A DNA stretch of 7,811 nt from Verrucomicrobiota bacterium (GCA_026397695.1 JAPLUJ010000358.1:1-7811), one strand, 5' to 3'. Shown: positions 1-7,072, counted from the stretch's first letter. Numbers and translations are program-made. The notes: generated by a model from the letters alone, not told the origin.

Positions 1-484
1 TGAGCGACTCCGCGGGCGGCGCGGCGATTTCGTTCTTCTCCTTCCATCCCCGGACGACATGCCGCAACGAGGTGTCGACCGCTTCCTTGCCGTGATTTTT
101 CACACGCGTTTCCACCAGGATCTCGCTGGTGGCGATCCGCGGTGCGACTTGGATGGTTTCAATCACCGGATTGTCGCAATAGGAGATCGAGACGCTGTCG
201 TAGATTCCCGGCGACCATGTGATCTTCTCAAAATCCGAACCGGTCGGATAGGTGTCGGGAAGGACGGCGGGGTGGGCACCCACGCGCACGACCAAGGTGT
301 TCTCGGCATCCCAGCGGATGGCGTCGCTCAGGACGAAATGGCCGGCCGTGAAACAACCGGCCTCCTCGCCCACTTTCTTGCCGTTGAGCCAAACCGCCAC
401 CCCGAACTGCGCCTTGTTCACTTTCAATATCGCCGCAGCCCGCGCTGCCGGAGCCTGGAATTTCTTCTCATATGATGATGAGAA
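1..484 (-). pseudogene. Glycoside hydrolase family 2-type fragment, 5' end missing
   Basis: The minus frame is open from 484 to the left edge (161 codons) and encodes part of the sugar-binding jelly-roll domain seen at the N-terminus of GH2 enzymes (beta-galactosidases, beta-glucuronidases and relatives). Visible hallmarks are YEKKF followed by VAVWLNGKKVGEEAG, then ENTLVVRV and SPGIYDSV. After these comes a segment resembling the start of the following immunoglobulin-like domain (VIETIQVAPRIA...ILVETRV). No ATG lies in frame at the beginning. A TAA at 487-485 closes the frame directly before FSSSYEKKF, and only 28 bases separate the open frame from the stop of the upstream phosphatase gene. 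GH2 proteins normally have an N-terminal leader and further strands before this point, so the 5' part appears to have been lost. A GTG or TTG start inside the frame (near KVNKAQ) is possible but would remove domain strands. Active-site residues would lie beyond the left edge, so substrate cannot be judged. Confidence 0.72.
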
Positions 485-512
485 TTAGCATGATGGCAGG
501 CACGGGTTTTTT

Positions 513-2120
513 TCAAACACTGAGGATTTCCACCCCGAGGAGACAGACGTCGTCATCGAAGTGGCGGGTCCCGGAGAAGGTGAGCACGCGCGCGAGGATG
601 GCGTCGAGCACGTCATCGAGGGATTGCTGGGAATTGCGGCCGATGATTTCCATGAGACGATCTTCAAAGAACGGTTCGCCCTGCGGGTTTTCCACTTCGA
701 GGATGCCGTCGGTGAAGAGGATCATGCGCCTGATAGATGCCAGCGGAATCGAGTTGGCGGGAAAGGTGGAGCCACGGATGAGACCGAGCCCCGGGCCTTT
801 CTCACGGCGTTCGGTGGCGAGTTGGCGGATGCCGCCGGGGCCGTCGATGACCGGGCCCGGGTGGCCGGCACAGGCATAACTGAAGGTCGCGGCGGAGAGG
901 TCGATCAAGCCGTAGAAGGCGGTGGCAAACATGGTGGTGCCGGCGCGTTCGAGGATGGCTGTTAGACCATCGTTGAGGCCTTGCAGGAAGATCCCTGGTT
1001 CGGTGGCCTGGGAGCGTTGTTTTTCTAGCAGGCCGCGCAGCATGGCAACGATGAGGGCGGAGCGGACACCATGGCCCATGACGTCGCAGATGAGGAATCC
1101 GGCGCAGTCATCACGGACTTGGATGACTTCGAAGAAATCCCCGGCGAGTCCGGTGATGGGGATGTAACGGGAAACGCAGTCAATGCGGTTCCGTCCGTTA
1201 GAAAAGGCGGGGAAGCCCTTGCCGGTGAAAGCGTGCTGGATTTCCCGTGCGAGGTGGAGTTCTTCCTCGTAGGTCTGGTTTTTCTGCTGGAGTTGGCCAG
1301 CGAGGTGGGTGGCCTCGCGCTGGGCGGTGACGAGTTTGGTGACATCGCTTGAGACCCCGAAGGTGCCCTTGATGTTCCCGTGACGGTCGCGCCACGGGAA
1401 CTTGGAGGTCATGACCCAGGTTTCGTCGCCAACACGCCACGTTTCGCGTTCGATTTGGCCGGTGATGGGTTGTCCGGATGCTATGAGGCGATGTTCGTCT
1501 TCCTCGGCGGGTTTCCAGTGCTCCTCGTCGAAAAAATCGCGGTCGTGCTTACCCGTGAGCCCGGAGCTATCGGTGAGTCCCATCCATTCGGTCATGCCTT
1601 TGTTAACCATGACGAATCTGGATTCGAGGTCCTTGAAATAGACATGCACGGGGATGTGATCGAGCAACTGGCGCAATAGGAATCGCTCGTCCTCAACTTG
1701 AGCTTCGGCGTCCTTGCGGCGGCTGATGTCGGTCATGGAGCCGGCGATGCGATAGGCTTTGCCGGAGCGGGATCTAACCACCGTGCCGCAAATGCGCAGC
1801 CAGCGCCAATCCCCGCCGCCGGTCAGGACGCGTGCGTCCACAACCATGGTTTCCGGCCCGTCATCCTGAAGTGCCTGGGCCAGGGTGAGCTCGAACGCGT
1901 GACGATCCTCCGGGTGGATGCATTCGTGCGGTGGCAGAAACATGTTGGGAGCCCGTTTCCTGCCGCATTCGAGAAATTCGAGGATACGCCGCGAATAGTA
2001 GATTTGCCGCCGGTCGGTCCACCAATCCCAGATGCCCTCGTGCGAGGCCTTGAGCGCCAATTCGAGTCGTTCGAGTTTGACGGCTTCCCGGTCCTGAAAA
2101 TCATCCTGCTCGTCCTTCAT
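513..2120 (-). CDS. PAS-PAS-PP2C (SpoIIE-type) serine/threonine phosphatase
   Basis: This 535-residue protein is probably cytoplasmic; I see no signal peptide or membrane segment. A first PAS domain (about 14-133) contains EGIWDWW and an IHPEDR stretch and ends in GSMTDISRRK, the usual PAS exit. A second PAS_4-like domain follows (about 146-265, IPVHVYFKDLESRFVMVNK, ending GVSSDVTKL). A short coiled coil (about 266-297) leads to a PP2C/SpoIIE domain (about 298-535). Metal-binding aspartates are seen in GDFF (D328), CDVMGHG (D346), FTDG (D471) and FDDD (522-524). Such proteins typically dephosphorylate anti-sigma-factor antagonists, with PAS domains sensing a ligand, redox state or signal. No antagonist or anti-sigma kinase is encoded here, so the target is unknown. 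I chose the ATG at 2120 (MKDEQDDF) because it leads straight into the first PAS domain; the frame stays open for 173 more codons, but those lie antisense to the divergent synthase gene. No strong Shine-Dalgarno precedes the start. Confidence 0.9.
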   Translation of the reverse strand: MKDEQDDFQDREAVKLERLELALKASHEGIWDWWTDRRQIYYSRRILEFLECGRKRAPNMFLPPHECIHPEDRHAFELTLAQALQDDGPETMVVDARVLTGGGDWRWLRICGTVVRSRSGKAYRIAGSMTDISRRKDAEAQVEDERFLLRQLLDHIPVHVYFKDLESRFVMVNKGMTEWMGLTDSSGLTGKHDRDFFDEEHWKPAEEDEHRLIASGQPITGQIERETWRVGDETWVMTSKFPWRDRHGNIKGTFGVSSDVTKLVTAQREATHLAGQLQQKNQTYEEELHLAREIQHAFTGKGFPAFSNGRNRIDCVSRYIPITGLAGDFFEVIQVRDDCAGFLICDVMGHGVRSALIVAMLRGLLEKQRSQATEPGIFLQGLNDGLTAILERAGTTMFATAFYGLIDLSAATFSYACAGHPGPVIDGPGGIRQLATERREKGPGLGLIRGSTFPANSIPLASIRRMILFTDGILEVENPQGEPFFEDRLMEIIGRNSQQSLDDVLDAILARVLTFSGTRHFDDDVCLLGVEILSV

Positions 2121-2198
2121 TCCAGTGCGAGGATGGTGGTTTGGATGCGAGAGCGCAAGAACGAGTTTCGTAGTTTTTCCACGCAGGTCTTGCGGGAC

Positions 2199-3134
2199 AT
2201 GCCGCAGGATGATTGGTTTCAGCACATGAGGAACGCTTCGGAAAAACAACTGCTCAAAGGGGTGTCTCGCTCGTTTTACCTCACGTTGCGGCTGCTGCCC
2301 GGGCCCATGCGCGGACCGGCAAGTCTGGCCTATTTGCTCGCCCGCACCAGTGACACACTCGCCGATACCGCCGCAGTGCCCACCGCTCTGAGAATGGATT
2401 GTTTGGATCAATTCGGCCATGCCATTGCCGGATTGGCGGAACCACCGCGCTGGCCGGCATTGATGGAAAATGCGCTCACGGACCCGCAGGAACGCCGACT
2501 GCTGGACAAATCTGCCGGGCTCATTATGTGGCTGGAAAGCTTGCCCGCAGGGGAAGCGGAACTGGTACGCGAGGTGACGGGCATCATCATCGGCGGCCAG
2601 CAACTCGATCTGCAACGCTTCGCCCTGGCGGATCGGCAAAACCCGCTGGCTCTAACGGACGACGCGGCGCTGGAAGACTATGCATGGCGCGTCGCGGGTT
2701 GCGTCGGCGCGTTCTGGACCAAACTCGGATTCCTCACCTTGGGAGAGCGGTTTTCCAGCGCACCCGTGAACGTATTGTTAGAACAGGCAGCCGCCTACGG
2801 CAAGGGCCTGCAGCTCGTCAACATCCTGCGGGATCTGGCGGCGGATCTGGCCACCGGAAGGTGTTATCTGCCGGTCGCGAATCCGCATGACACGGCGTTT
2901 CTGTTAGATATGCATGGCCGGTGGGTGGATCGCGCGTGGGACTGGGTGGGGGCGGGAATTGACTATGCGGACACGCTGTATTCGCGGCGCCTGCGCGCGG
3001 CCACAGTGCTGCCGGCGATGATCGCCCGGGAAACCTTGGAACGTATGCGCCGGGCCGGTGGGGCGGTTCTGCAAACGCGCGTCAAGGTGCCGCGGACGCG
3101 GGTCTATCTGGCACTGGCGCGGGCATTTCTTTAA
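2199..3134 (+). CDS. Squalene/phytoene synthase family protein
   Basis: The 311-residue product is a trans-isoprenyl diphosphate head-to-head synthase, which joins two FPP to squalene or two GGPP to phytoene by way of a cyclopropyl intermediate. The fold hallmarks are visible. LLKGVSRSFYLTLRLLP lies near the N-terminus. The first Asp-rich motif is DTLAD (residues 52-56), YAWRVAGCVG is at about 161-170, and the second Asp-rich motif is in NILRDLAAD (D212, D216), followed by GRCYLP. Length is normal for the bacterial family. Two starts are possible: ATG 2199 (MPQDDW) and ATG 2226 (MRNASEK). The upstream one is chosen because tryptophan- and charge-rich residues precede the motif in relatives and a weak GGGA lies just before it. 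The frame is open further upstream, but that part is antisense to the phosphatase. The sequence alone does not decide between squalene and phytoene; no hopanoid or carotenoid partner genes lie nearby. The stop codon overlaps the first hairpin repeat. Confidence 0.9.
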   Translation: MPQDDWFQHMRNASEKQLLKGVSRSFYLTLRLLPGPMRGPASLAYLLARTSDTLADTAAVPTALRMDCLDQFGHAIAGLAEPPRWPALMENALTDPQERRLLDKSAGLIMWLESLPAGEAELVREVTGIIIGGQQLDLQRFALADRQNPLALTDDAALEDYAWRVAGCVGAFWTKLGFLTLGERFSSAPVNVLLEQAAAYGKGLQLVNILRDLAADLATGRCYLPVANPHDTAFLLDMHGRWVDRAWDWVGAGIDYADTLYSRRLRAATVLPAMIARETLERMRRAGGAVLQTRVKVPRTRVYLALARAFL

Positions 3135-3170
3135 GGAGCGCGGACATTCCTGTCCGCAAAGCCGATGGCA
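3133..3170 (+). repeat. REP-like hairpin repeat, copy 1
   Basis: This 38-base unit begins AAGGAGC and contains the near-perfect palindrome GCGGACA-TTCC-TGTCCGC at 3140-3157 (seven base pairs, four-base loop), followed by CAAAG-like bases and ATGGCA. It matches copy 2 at 36 of 38 positions. The first two bases belong to the TAA stop of the synthase gene. There is no run of T after the stem, so it is not a classical intrinsic terminator. Confidence 0.9.
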
Positions 3171-3209
3171 AGAGCGATAGGTGGTGCAAGCTGGCCTGCG
3201 CGTTCCATC

Positions 3210-3247
3210 AAGGAGCGCGGACATTCCTGTCCGCAAAGTCCATGGCA
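3210..3247 (+). repeat. REP-like hairpin repeat, copy 2
   Basis: This is a direct repeat of copy 1, starting 77 bases downstream of it, in the same orientation and with the same stem at 3217-3234. The two copies differ at only two positions, both in the 3' flank before ATGGCA. The sequences outside the 38 bases do not align, so the repeat boundaries are sharp. Confidence 0.9.
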
Positions 3248-3340
3248 GGCGCAATCGCGTCGATGGCAACTAGCAGATCCGCGTCCAGGGCAGGTGCATG
3301 CAGGGCGTTCAGCTGGCCAGGTCGGTGTAAGGCAAAAAAT

Positions 3341-3381
3341 AAGGAGTCACGACATTCGTGTCGTGCCGCGAAGCGTGCGGC
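3341..3381 (+). repeat. Diverged hairpin repeat with second hairpin, copy 3
   Basis: The unit opens with the same AAGGAG as copies 1 and 2, then has the palindrome CACGACA-TTCG-TGTCGTG at 3348-3365. The outer three stem pairs differ from copies 1 and 2, but both arms changed together so pairing is kept. A second short hairpin, GCCGC...GCGGC, follows immediately at 3365-3381, sharing one base with the first. This double-hairpin layout resembles REP or BIME-type elements. Confidence 0.75.
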
Positions 3382-3426
3382 GACAGAATCGAAATGCTTT
3401 GGCATGGCTTTCCCTATCCTATGGCA

Positions 3427-3448
3427 GCGCGACAGGAATGCCGCGGCT
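3427..3448 (-). repeat. Degenerate inverted hairpin repeat, copy 4
   Basis: Read on the minus strand this gives GCGGCATTCCTGTCGC (3444-3429), which matches the core of copies 1 and 2 with two changes and keeps the TTCC loop. The stem can be extended by one pair (3428 with 3445) and contains one G-T wobble on the minus strand. It lies about 30 bases past the stop of the M48 gene, in the same orientation as that gene. Confidence 0.6.
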
Positions 3449-3476
3449 CTATTTATGGCCTATCTTCGATCCGGAA

Positions 3477-4745
3477 TCATCTATCAGAAATCTCGACCTT
3501 CCCCAGTGCCCGCAGGCGTTGCAGCAGCGGCGGGTGGGAATAATCGAGCCACACGCTCAGCGCTCCCGGAGTAGGGTGGGAGAGGTGGTCGGAGGTCATC
3601 TTTTTCAAGGCGGTGGCGAGCGGGGCGGCGTCGCCGGTGGCGTCGGCGGCGTAAGCATCGGCCTCGAATTCGTGGCGGCGCGACCAGGCGTTGAGCACCA
3701 CGCCCAGCAGTTTGCCAACGGGTTCCAGCAGGATGCTGAAGAGCACCAGCCCGACGTGCGGGGAGATGAGCGGAACACCGAAAGCATCAAACAGCAGGCG
3801 GGCGAACCTGCCGTGGGGATCGGTCGCCATACCTAACAAATAGAAGATCGCGGCGGTTTGCAGGATGCCTGCGGCGAGCCGTTGTTTGATGTGGCCGCGG
3901 CGGCAATGGCCTATCTCATGGGCGAGCACGCCTAACAGTTCAGGGGTGCTGCATTTTTCCAGCAGCGTGTCGAAGAGCGCGATTTTCTTTTGTTTGCCGA
4001 AGCCGGTAAAGAACGCGTTGGCCTTGGTCGAGCGCTTCGAGCCATCCATCACGAACACCCCGGCCAGCGGAAACCCGCAACGTGCGCCGAGCGCTTCAAT
4101 TTCCTGTTTGAGATCGCCATCAGGCATCGGCGTGAACTTGTTGAACAACGGCATGATGAGCGACGGTGCGAGCCAGGTAAGTAACAATTGGAAGGCGGTC
4201 ACCACCGCCCACGCCCACAGCCATGCGTGGCTGACGTTGCCGAAGATCCAGAGCACCGCCGCAGCAAGTGGCAGACCGATTCCTGCAGCTAACAGGATGG
4301 CTTTCACGCGGTCCATGATGAAGGTGGCGGGGGTGGTTTGGTTGAAGCCGAATTTGCGCTCGATGACGAACGTTGCGTAAATCGAGAACGGCACGCCAAC
4401 GAGCCATTGGGCTAACATCAATGCCGTTAGAAAAACCAGTCCCGCCGACACTTCGCCGGAGGCGCGCGCGCGTGCCCATTCGTCCAGCCAGCCGAAGCCG
4501 CCCGCAAACCAGAACACCAGCAGGATGCCGAGCGAGGTGCAGGAATGCACGACCTCGAAGCGGGCGTTCACCCTCAGGTATGCGCGTGCCTGCTCGAGCT
4601 TGGGCGCGTCCATCACGTCGGCGAGTTCGTCGGGTACGGTCGTGGGGAAGGCTTTAAGGTTGAGCAGAGTGGCCGCGAATTCCAGTTTCCATAGCACGAA
4701 TAACGCCACCACAATGATCACTGTCATAAAGTTCCAATCGCTCAT
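3477..4745 (-). CDS. M48 family (Ste24-like, CAAX protease-type) membrane metallopeptidase
   Basis: The 422-residue product is an integral membrane zinc protease related to Ste24/CAAX prenyl protease 1; bacterial members are thought to act in membrane protein quality control. The zinc site HEIGH is at residues 276-280, and the third ligand lies in RRHEFEADAYA (E359). The SHPPLLQRL stretch near the C-terminus (about 403-411) is also typical of the family. Hydrophobic segments occur at about 6-28, 65-83, 101-123, 147-168, 172-195, 288-305 and 328-350, which fits the multi-helix Ste24 layout with the catalytic helix between them. Full length for this family. I chose the ATG at 4745 (MSDWNFMTV); ATGs four or five codons upstream (4757, 4754) are equally open, and none has a good Shine-Dalgarno. 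The gene is divergent from trpE and convergent with the synthase gene. Physiological substrates cannot be inferred from the window. Confidence 0.93.
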   Translation of the reverse strand: MSDWNFMTVIIVVALFVLWKLEFAATLLNLKAFPTTVPDELADVMDAPKLEQARAYLRVNARFEVVHSCTSLGILLVFWFAGGFGWLDEWARARASGEVSAGLVFLTALMLAQWLVGVPFSIYATFVIERKFGFNQTTPATFIMDRVKAILLAAGIGLPLAAAVLWIFGNVSHAWLWAWAVVTAFQLLLTWLAPSLIMPLFNKFTPMPDGDLKQEIEALGARCGFPLAGVFVMDGSKRSTKANAFFTGFGKQKKIALFDTLLEKCSTPELLGVLAHEIGHCRRGHIKQRLAAGILQTAAIFYLLGMATDPHGRFARLLFDAFGVPLISPHVGLVLFSILLEPVGKLLGVVLNAWSRRHEFEADAYAADATGDAAPLATALKKMTSDHLSHPTPGALSVWLDYSHPPLLQRLRALGKVEISDR

Positions 4746-4849
4746 CGCGCCCATCATGCACGGCTGCGGCGATGCGGCAAGTGCCGTGCGCTGCTGGCGG
4801 TAATTCCCGGATTCTGCGCTCCGGGCTTGCCCTGCACGGATTCCCGGGC

Positions 4850-6361
4850 ATGCTGGGCGGCGTTGTGAGTTCCATTCCGGTCGAACCATCATGGGAAGTT
4901 TTCGTCGCGTTGGCGAAACGGGGCAATGTCGTGCCCGTTTACACCCAGCTTGCCGCCGACTTCGAAACGCCGCTTTCCGCCTATCTCAAGCTGCGGGATC
5001 ATTGCCCTTCGTTTCTGCTGGAAAGTGCGGAGAGCACGGAAAAAGGCGGGCGGTGGTCGATTCTCGGCAGTGGCCCGCGCATGGTGTTCGAAGCCCGTGA
5101 CCGCGAAATCACCATCCGCGAGGGCACGCAAATCCGCACCTTCACCGCCGGGATCGATGTGTTAGCCGCGCTGGAACAGGAAATGTCCATCTACAAGCCA
5201 GCCACCCACGGCGGGCTGCCGGTACTTTCCGGCGGCATGGTCGGCTATCTTTCCTATGACGCGGTTCGCCAGTTCGAGCCGACCTTGGGGCCGCCACCGC
5301 CGGATCCGTTAGGGATTCCGGATGCCATGTTTGTATTGGCCGACACCTTGTTGGTTTTCGATCACCGGCTGCGGCGGCTGCAGGTGGTCGCGAACGCCTT
5401 CATGGACGACTTTTCAGCGCCCGAGGACGCCTATGCCGAGGCTCGCGAAAAAATCGCCGCGATGGTGGAAGTCCTCAACCGGCCGTTGCATGTTCCGGCG
5501 CTCAACGGGCTGGTGCATGTCGAAGCGGTCGATGCCCAATGCAACACGACGCAGGAGGAATATGAAGGCATGGTTCGCGCTGGCAAGGAGTTCATCGCCG
5601 CTGGAGACATCTTCCAGTTTGTCCCCAGCCAGCGTTTTGAAACGGACTTCAACCTGCCGGCAGTGGATCTCTATCGGGCGCTGCGCCTGGTGAATCCCTC
5701 GCCTTATATGTTCATCCTGGAACTCGGCGATTTCGCGCTGGTCGGCAGTTCACCCGAAGTCCACGTGCGCTCAATCCACGGCCGCATCGACATCCGGCCG
5801 ATCGCCGGAACCCGCTGGCGGGGCAACACCCCGGAGGAGGACGACGCCCTCGCCGCCGACTTGTTAGCCGATCCGAAGGAACGCGCCGAACACCTGATGC
5901 TGGTGGATCTGGCGCGCAACGACGTCGGCCGCATCGCCAAACACGGCGCGGTGAGAGTGGACGATTTCATGTGCGTGGAACGATACAGCCACGTGATGCA
6001 CATCGTCTCCAACGTGACCGGCGAACTGGATCCCTCGCACAGCGCCTACGATGTGTTGCGCGCCACCTTTCCGGCAGGCACCGTGAGCGGCGCGCCAAAG
6101 ATCCGCGCCATGCAAATCATTAATTCGTTAGAGATCCACAAACGCTGCGCCTACGCCGGTGCCGTCGGGTATTTCGGGTTCGACGGCTCGCACGATTCCT
6201 GCATCACGCTGCGCACCTGCCTGCTCAAGGACGGCAAGGCCTATGTCCAGGCCGGTGCCGGCGTGGTCGCCGATTCCGATCCCACCTACGAATACAACGA
6301 AACGGTCAACAAGGCGAAAGGCATGCTGCGCGCCATCGCTCTGGCCAGAACGTTGGGATGA
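4850..6361 (+). CDS. trpE: Anthranilate synthase component I
   Basis: TrpE converts chorismate to anthranilate, using ammonia delivered by TrpG; this is the first committed step of tryptophan synthesis. The 503-residue length is normal. The N-terminal domain carries LLES (56-59), part of the site for tryptophan feedback inhibition, followed by GRWSILG. The C-terminal chorismate-binding domain contains DIFQFVPSQRF (253-263), PIAGTRWRG (317-325), LVDLARNDVGR (351-361), ATFPAGTVSGAPK (405-417), and QAGAGVVADSDP (467-478). LLES and the adjacent trpG favour TrpE over PabB. The frame is open from 4772, but the first 26 residues do not look like TrpE; ATG 4850 (MLGGVVSS) is preferred, with GTG 4865 as an alternative. 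The gap to the divergent protease gene is about 104 bases. I looked for a leader peptide with tandem Trp codons or a T-box before the start and saw neither. No Shine-Dalgarno is obvious. Confidence 0.96.
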   Translation: MLGGVVSSIPVEPSWEVFVALAKRGNVVPVYTQLAADFETPLSAYLKLRDHCPSFLLESAESTEKGGRWSILGSGPRMVFEARDREITIREGTQIRTFTAGIDVLAALEQEMSIYKPATHGGLPVLSGGMVGYLSYDAVRQFEPTLGPPPPDPLGIPDAMFVLADTLLVFDHRLRRLQVVANAFMDDFSAPEDAYAEAREKIAAMVEVLNRPLHVPALNGLVHVEAVDAQCNTTQEEYEGMVRAGKEFIAAGDIFQFVPSQRFETDFNLPAVDLYRALRLVNPSPYMFILELGDFALVGSSPEVHVRSIHGRIDIRPIAGTRWRGNTPEEDDALAADLLADPKERAEHLMLVDLARNDVGRIAKHGAVRVDDFMCVERYSHVMHIVSNVTGELDPSHSAYDVLRATFPAGTVSGAPKIRAMQIINSLEIHKRCAYAGAVGYFGFDGSHDSCITLRTCLLKDGKAYVQAGAGVVADSDPTYEYNETVNKAKGMLRAIALARTLG

Positions 6362-6362
6362 A

Positions 6363-6411
6363 TGTTATTAGTTATCAGTTAAACGTTAGAAGTTAATAGT
6401 TATGAGTTATC
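6363..6411 (+). repeat. Seven degenerate 7-base tandem units (consensus AGTTANN)
   Basis: Starting two bases after the trpE stop, seven consecutive heptamers share a G-T-T-A core at fixed 7-base spacing: TGTTATT, AGTTATC, AGTTAAA, CGTTAGA, AGTTAAT, AGTTATG and AGTTATC. The array is AT-rich in an otherwise GC-rich window and lies in the 123-base gap between trpE and trpG. It resembles the heptanucleotide short tandem repeats known from other bacterial intergenic regions. Whether it has a regulatory role or is a slippage product is not shown. Confidence 0.75.
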
Positions 6412-6484
6412 AGGAATGGGGCAAACCGGCGCGCCAGCGACCTTTTAACAAATGACTTATAACAAACAACCACATTCACACAAC

Positions 6485-7048
6485 ATGCTCCTCATTCTGG
6501 ACAACTACGATTCCTTCACCTACAACCTCGTGCAATACTTCGGCGAACTCGGGGCGGAGATGAGGATTTTCCGCAACGACGTGATCACCGTGGACGAGAT
6601 CAAGGCGCTCAAACCCGCACGCATTTGCATATCTCCGGGCCCGCGCACGCCTAACGAAGCGGGCATCTCCTGTGCGCTCATCCGTGAACTCGGCCCGACC
6701 ATTCCGATCCTCGGCGTCTGTCTCGGTCACCAGGCGATCGGCCAGGTTTACGGCGGCGACGTCGTCCGTGCCGACCGCCTGATGCACGGCAAAACCTCGC
6801 CGATCCATCACTCGGGCAAAGGTCTGTTTGCCGGCCTGCCTAATCCTTTCGAGGCGACCCGCTATCATTCGCTCATCGTCAAGCGCGAGACGCTGCCGGA
6901 TTGCCTCGAAATCACCGCTTGGACCGAAGAAGACGAAATCATGGGACTGATGCACAAACAACACCCGGTCCATGGCGTGCAGTTCCATCCGGAGTCTATC
7001 CTCACGCCGGAAGGCAAGCACATGTTAGGGAATTTCCTGAACATGTGA
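6485..7048 (+). CDS. trpG: Anthranilate synthase component II (glutamine amidotransferase)
   Basis: TrpG hydrolyses glutamine and passes ammonia to TrpE. The 187-residue product is a class I glutamine amidotransferase of standard length. It opens with [23 protein letters not shown]. It has the nucleophile elbow GVCLGHQ (C79) and the HPES motif that completes the catalytic triad (H168, E170). The oxyanion-loop region reads [10 protein letters not shown] (51-60), with arginine where glycine or cysteine is common. The start at 6485 is set by homology: the family begins at [10 protein letters not shown]. The frame also allows ATG 6452, which would add eleven unconserved residues ([11 protein letters not shown]). 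No Shine-Dalgarno is visible before either. A PabA role, or one shared with folate synthesis, is possible because many bacteria use one amidotransferase for both, but adjacency to trpE supports the tryptophan role. Confidence 0.95.
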   Translation: MLLILDNYDSFTYNLVQYFGELGAEMRIFRNDVITVDEIKALKPARICISPGPRTPNEAGISCALIRELGPTIPILGVCLGHQAIGQVYGGDVVRADRLMHGKTSPIHHSGKGLFAGLPNPFEATRYHSLIVKRETLPDCLEITAWTEEDEIMGLMHKQHPVHGVQFHPESILTPEGKHMLGNFLNM

Positions 7049-7072
7049 CAGCCAGCCGTTTGAACTGATAGT

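Larger units (their letters stand above)
3135..3476. other. Non-coding gap between convergent genes, filled with hairpin repeats
   Basis: These 342 bases lie between the end of the synthase gene (plus strand) and the end of the M48 protease gene (minus strand). Open frames here on both strands are low-complexity translations of the repeats and match no family I recognise. The region contains two near-identical direct repeats, a third related but diverged double hairpin, and a fourth inverted, degenerate hairpin. The sequence between copies 2 and 3 (3248-3340) shows nothing I can name. No RNA gene or U-tract terminator is evident. Confidence 0.75.

Noticed and set aside
59..475. Plus-strand open frames of 138 and 78 codons at the left end
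   Set aside because: They are antisense to the clear GH2-type reading frame and have no recognisable domain.
1698..2198. Upstream extension of the synthase reading frame by 167 codons
   Set aside because: It lies antisense to the well-supported PAS domains of the phosphatase and matches no part of the synthase family; synthases of this family are about 300 residues.
2121..2639. N-terminal extension of the phosphatase frame by 173 codons
   Set aside because: It is antisense to the conserved N-terminal half of the synthase, and its residues look like a shadow translation with no domain.
3140..3157. Intrinsic terminator after the synthase gene
   Set aside because: The stem is good but it is followed by CAAAG rather than a T run, so a classical rho-independent terminator is not supported.
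3133..3247. Possible CRISPR array (two 38-base direct repeats)
   Set aside because: Only two copies in direct orientation, with a palindrome and diverged relatives nearby, and no cas genes; the pattern fits REP-like elements.
3355..3358. UUCG tetraloop in hairpin copy 3
   Set aside because: The loop sequence fits, but the closing pair is A-U rather than the C-G needed for the specially stable form.
3208..3405. 65-codon minus-strand open frame among the hairpin repeats
   Set aside because: Both ends are made of repeat sequence and the middle matches nothing I recognise; a real gene is unlikely.
4746..4849. Trp leader peptide, attenuator or T-box before trpE
   Set aside because: I found no tandem Trp codons, no T-box-like sequence and no clear terminator in this short gap.
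6363..6413. TRAP-type (G/U)AG binding sites for tryptophan control
   Set aside because: NAG triplets recur every seven bases with four-base spacers, several are CAG or AAG, and TRAP is known from Bacilli and needs two- to three-base spacers.
6476..7021. 181-codon minus-strand open frame within trpG
   Set aside because: It is a shadow of trpG in a GC-rich genome, without recognisable motifs.
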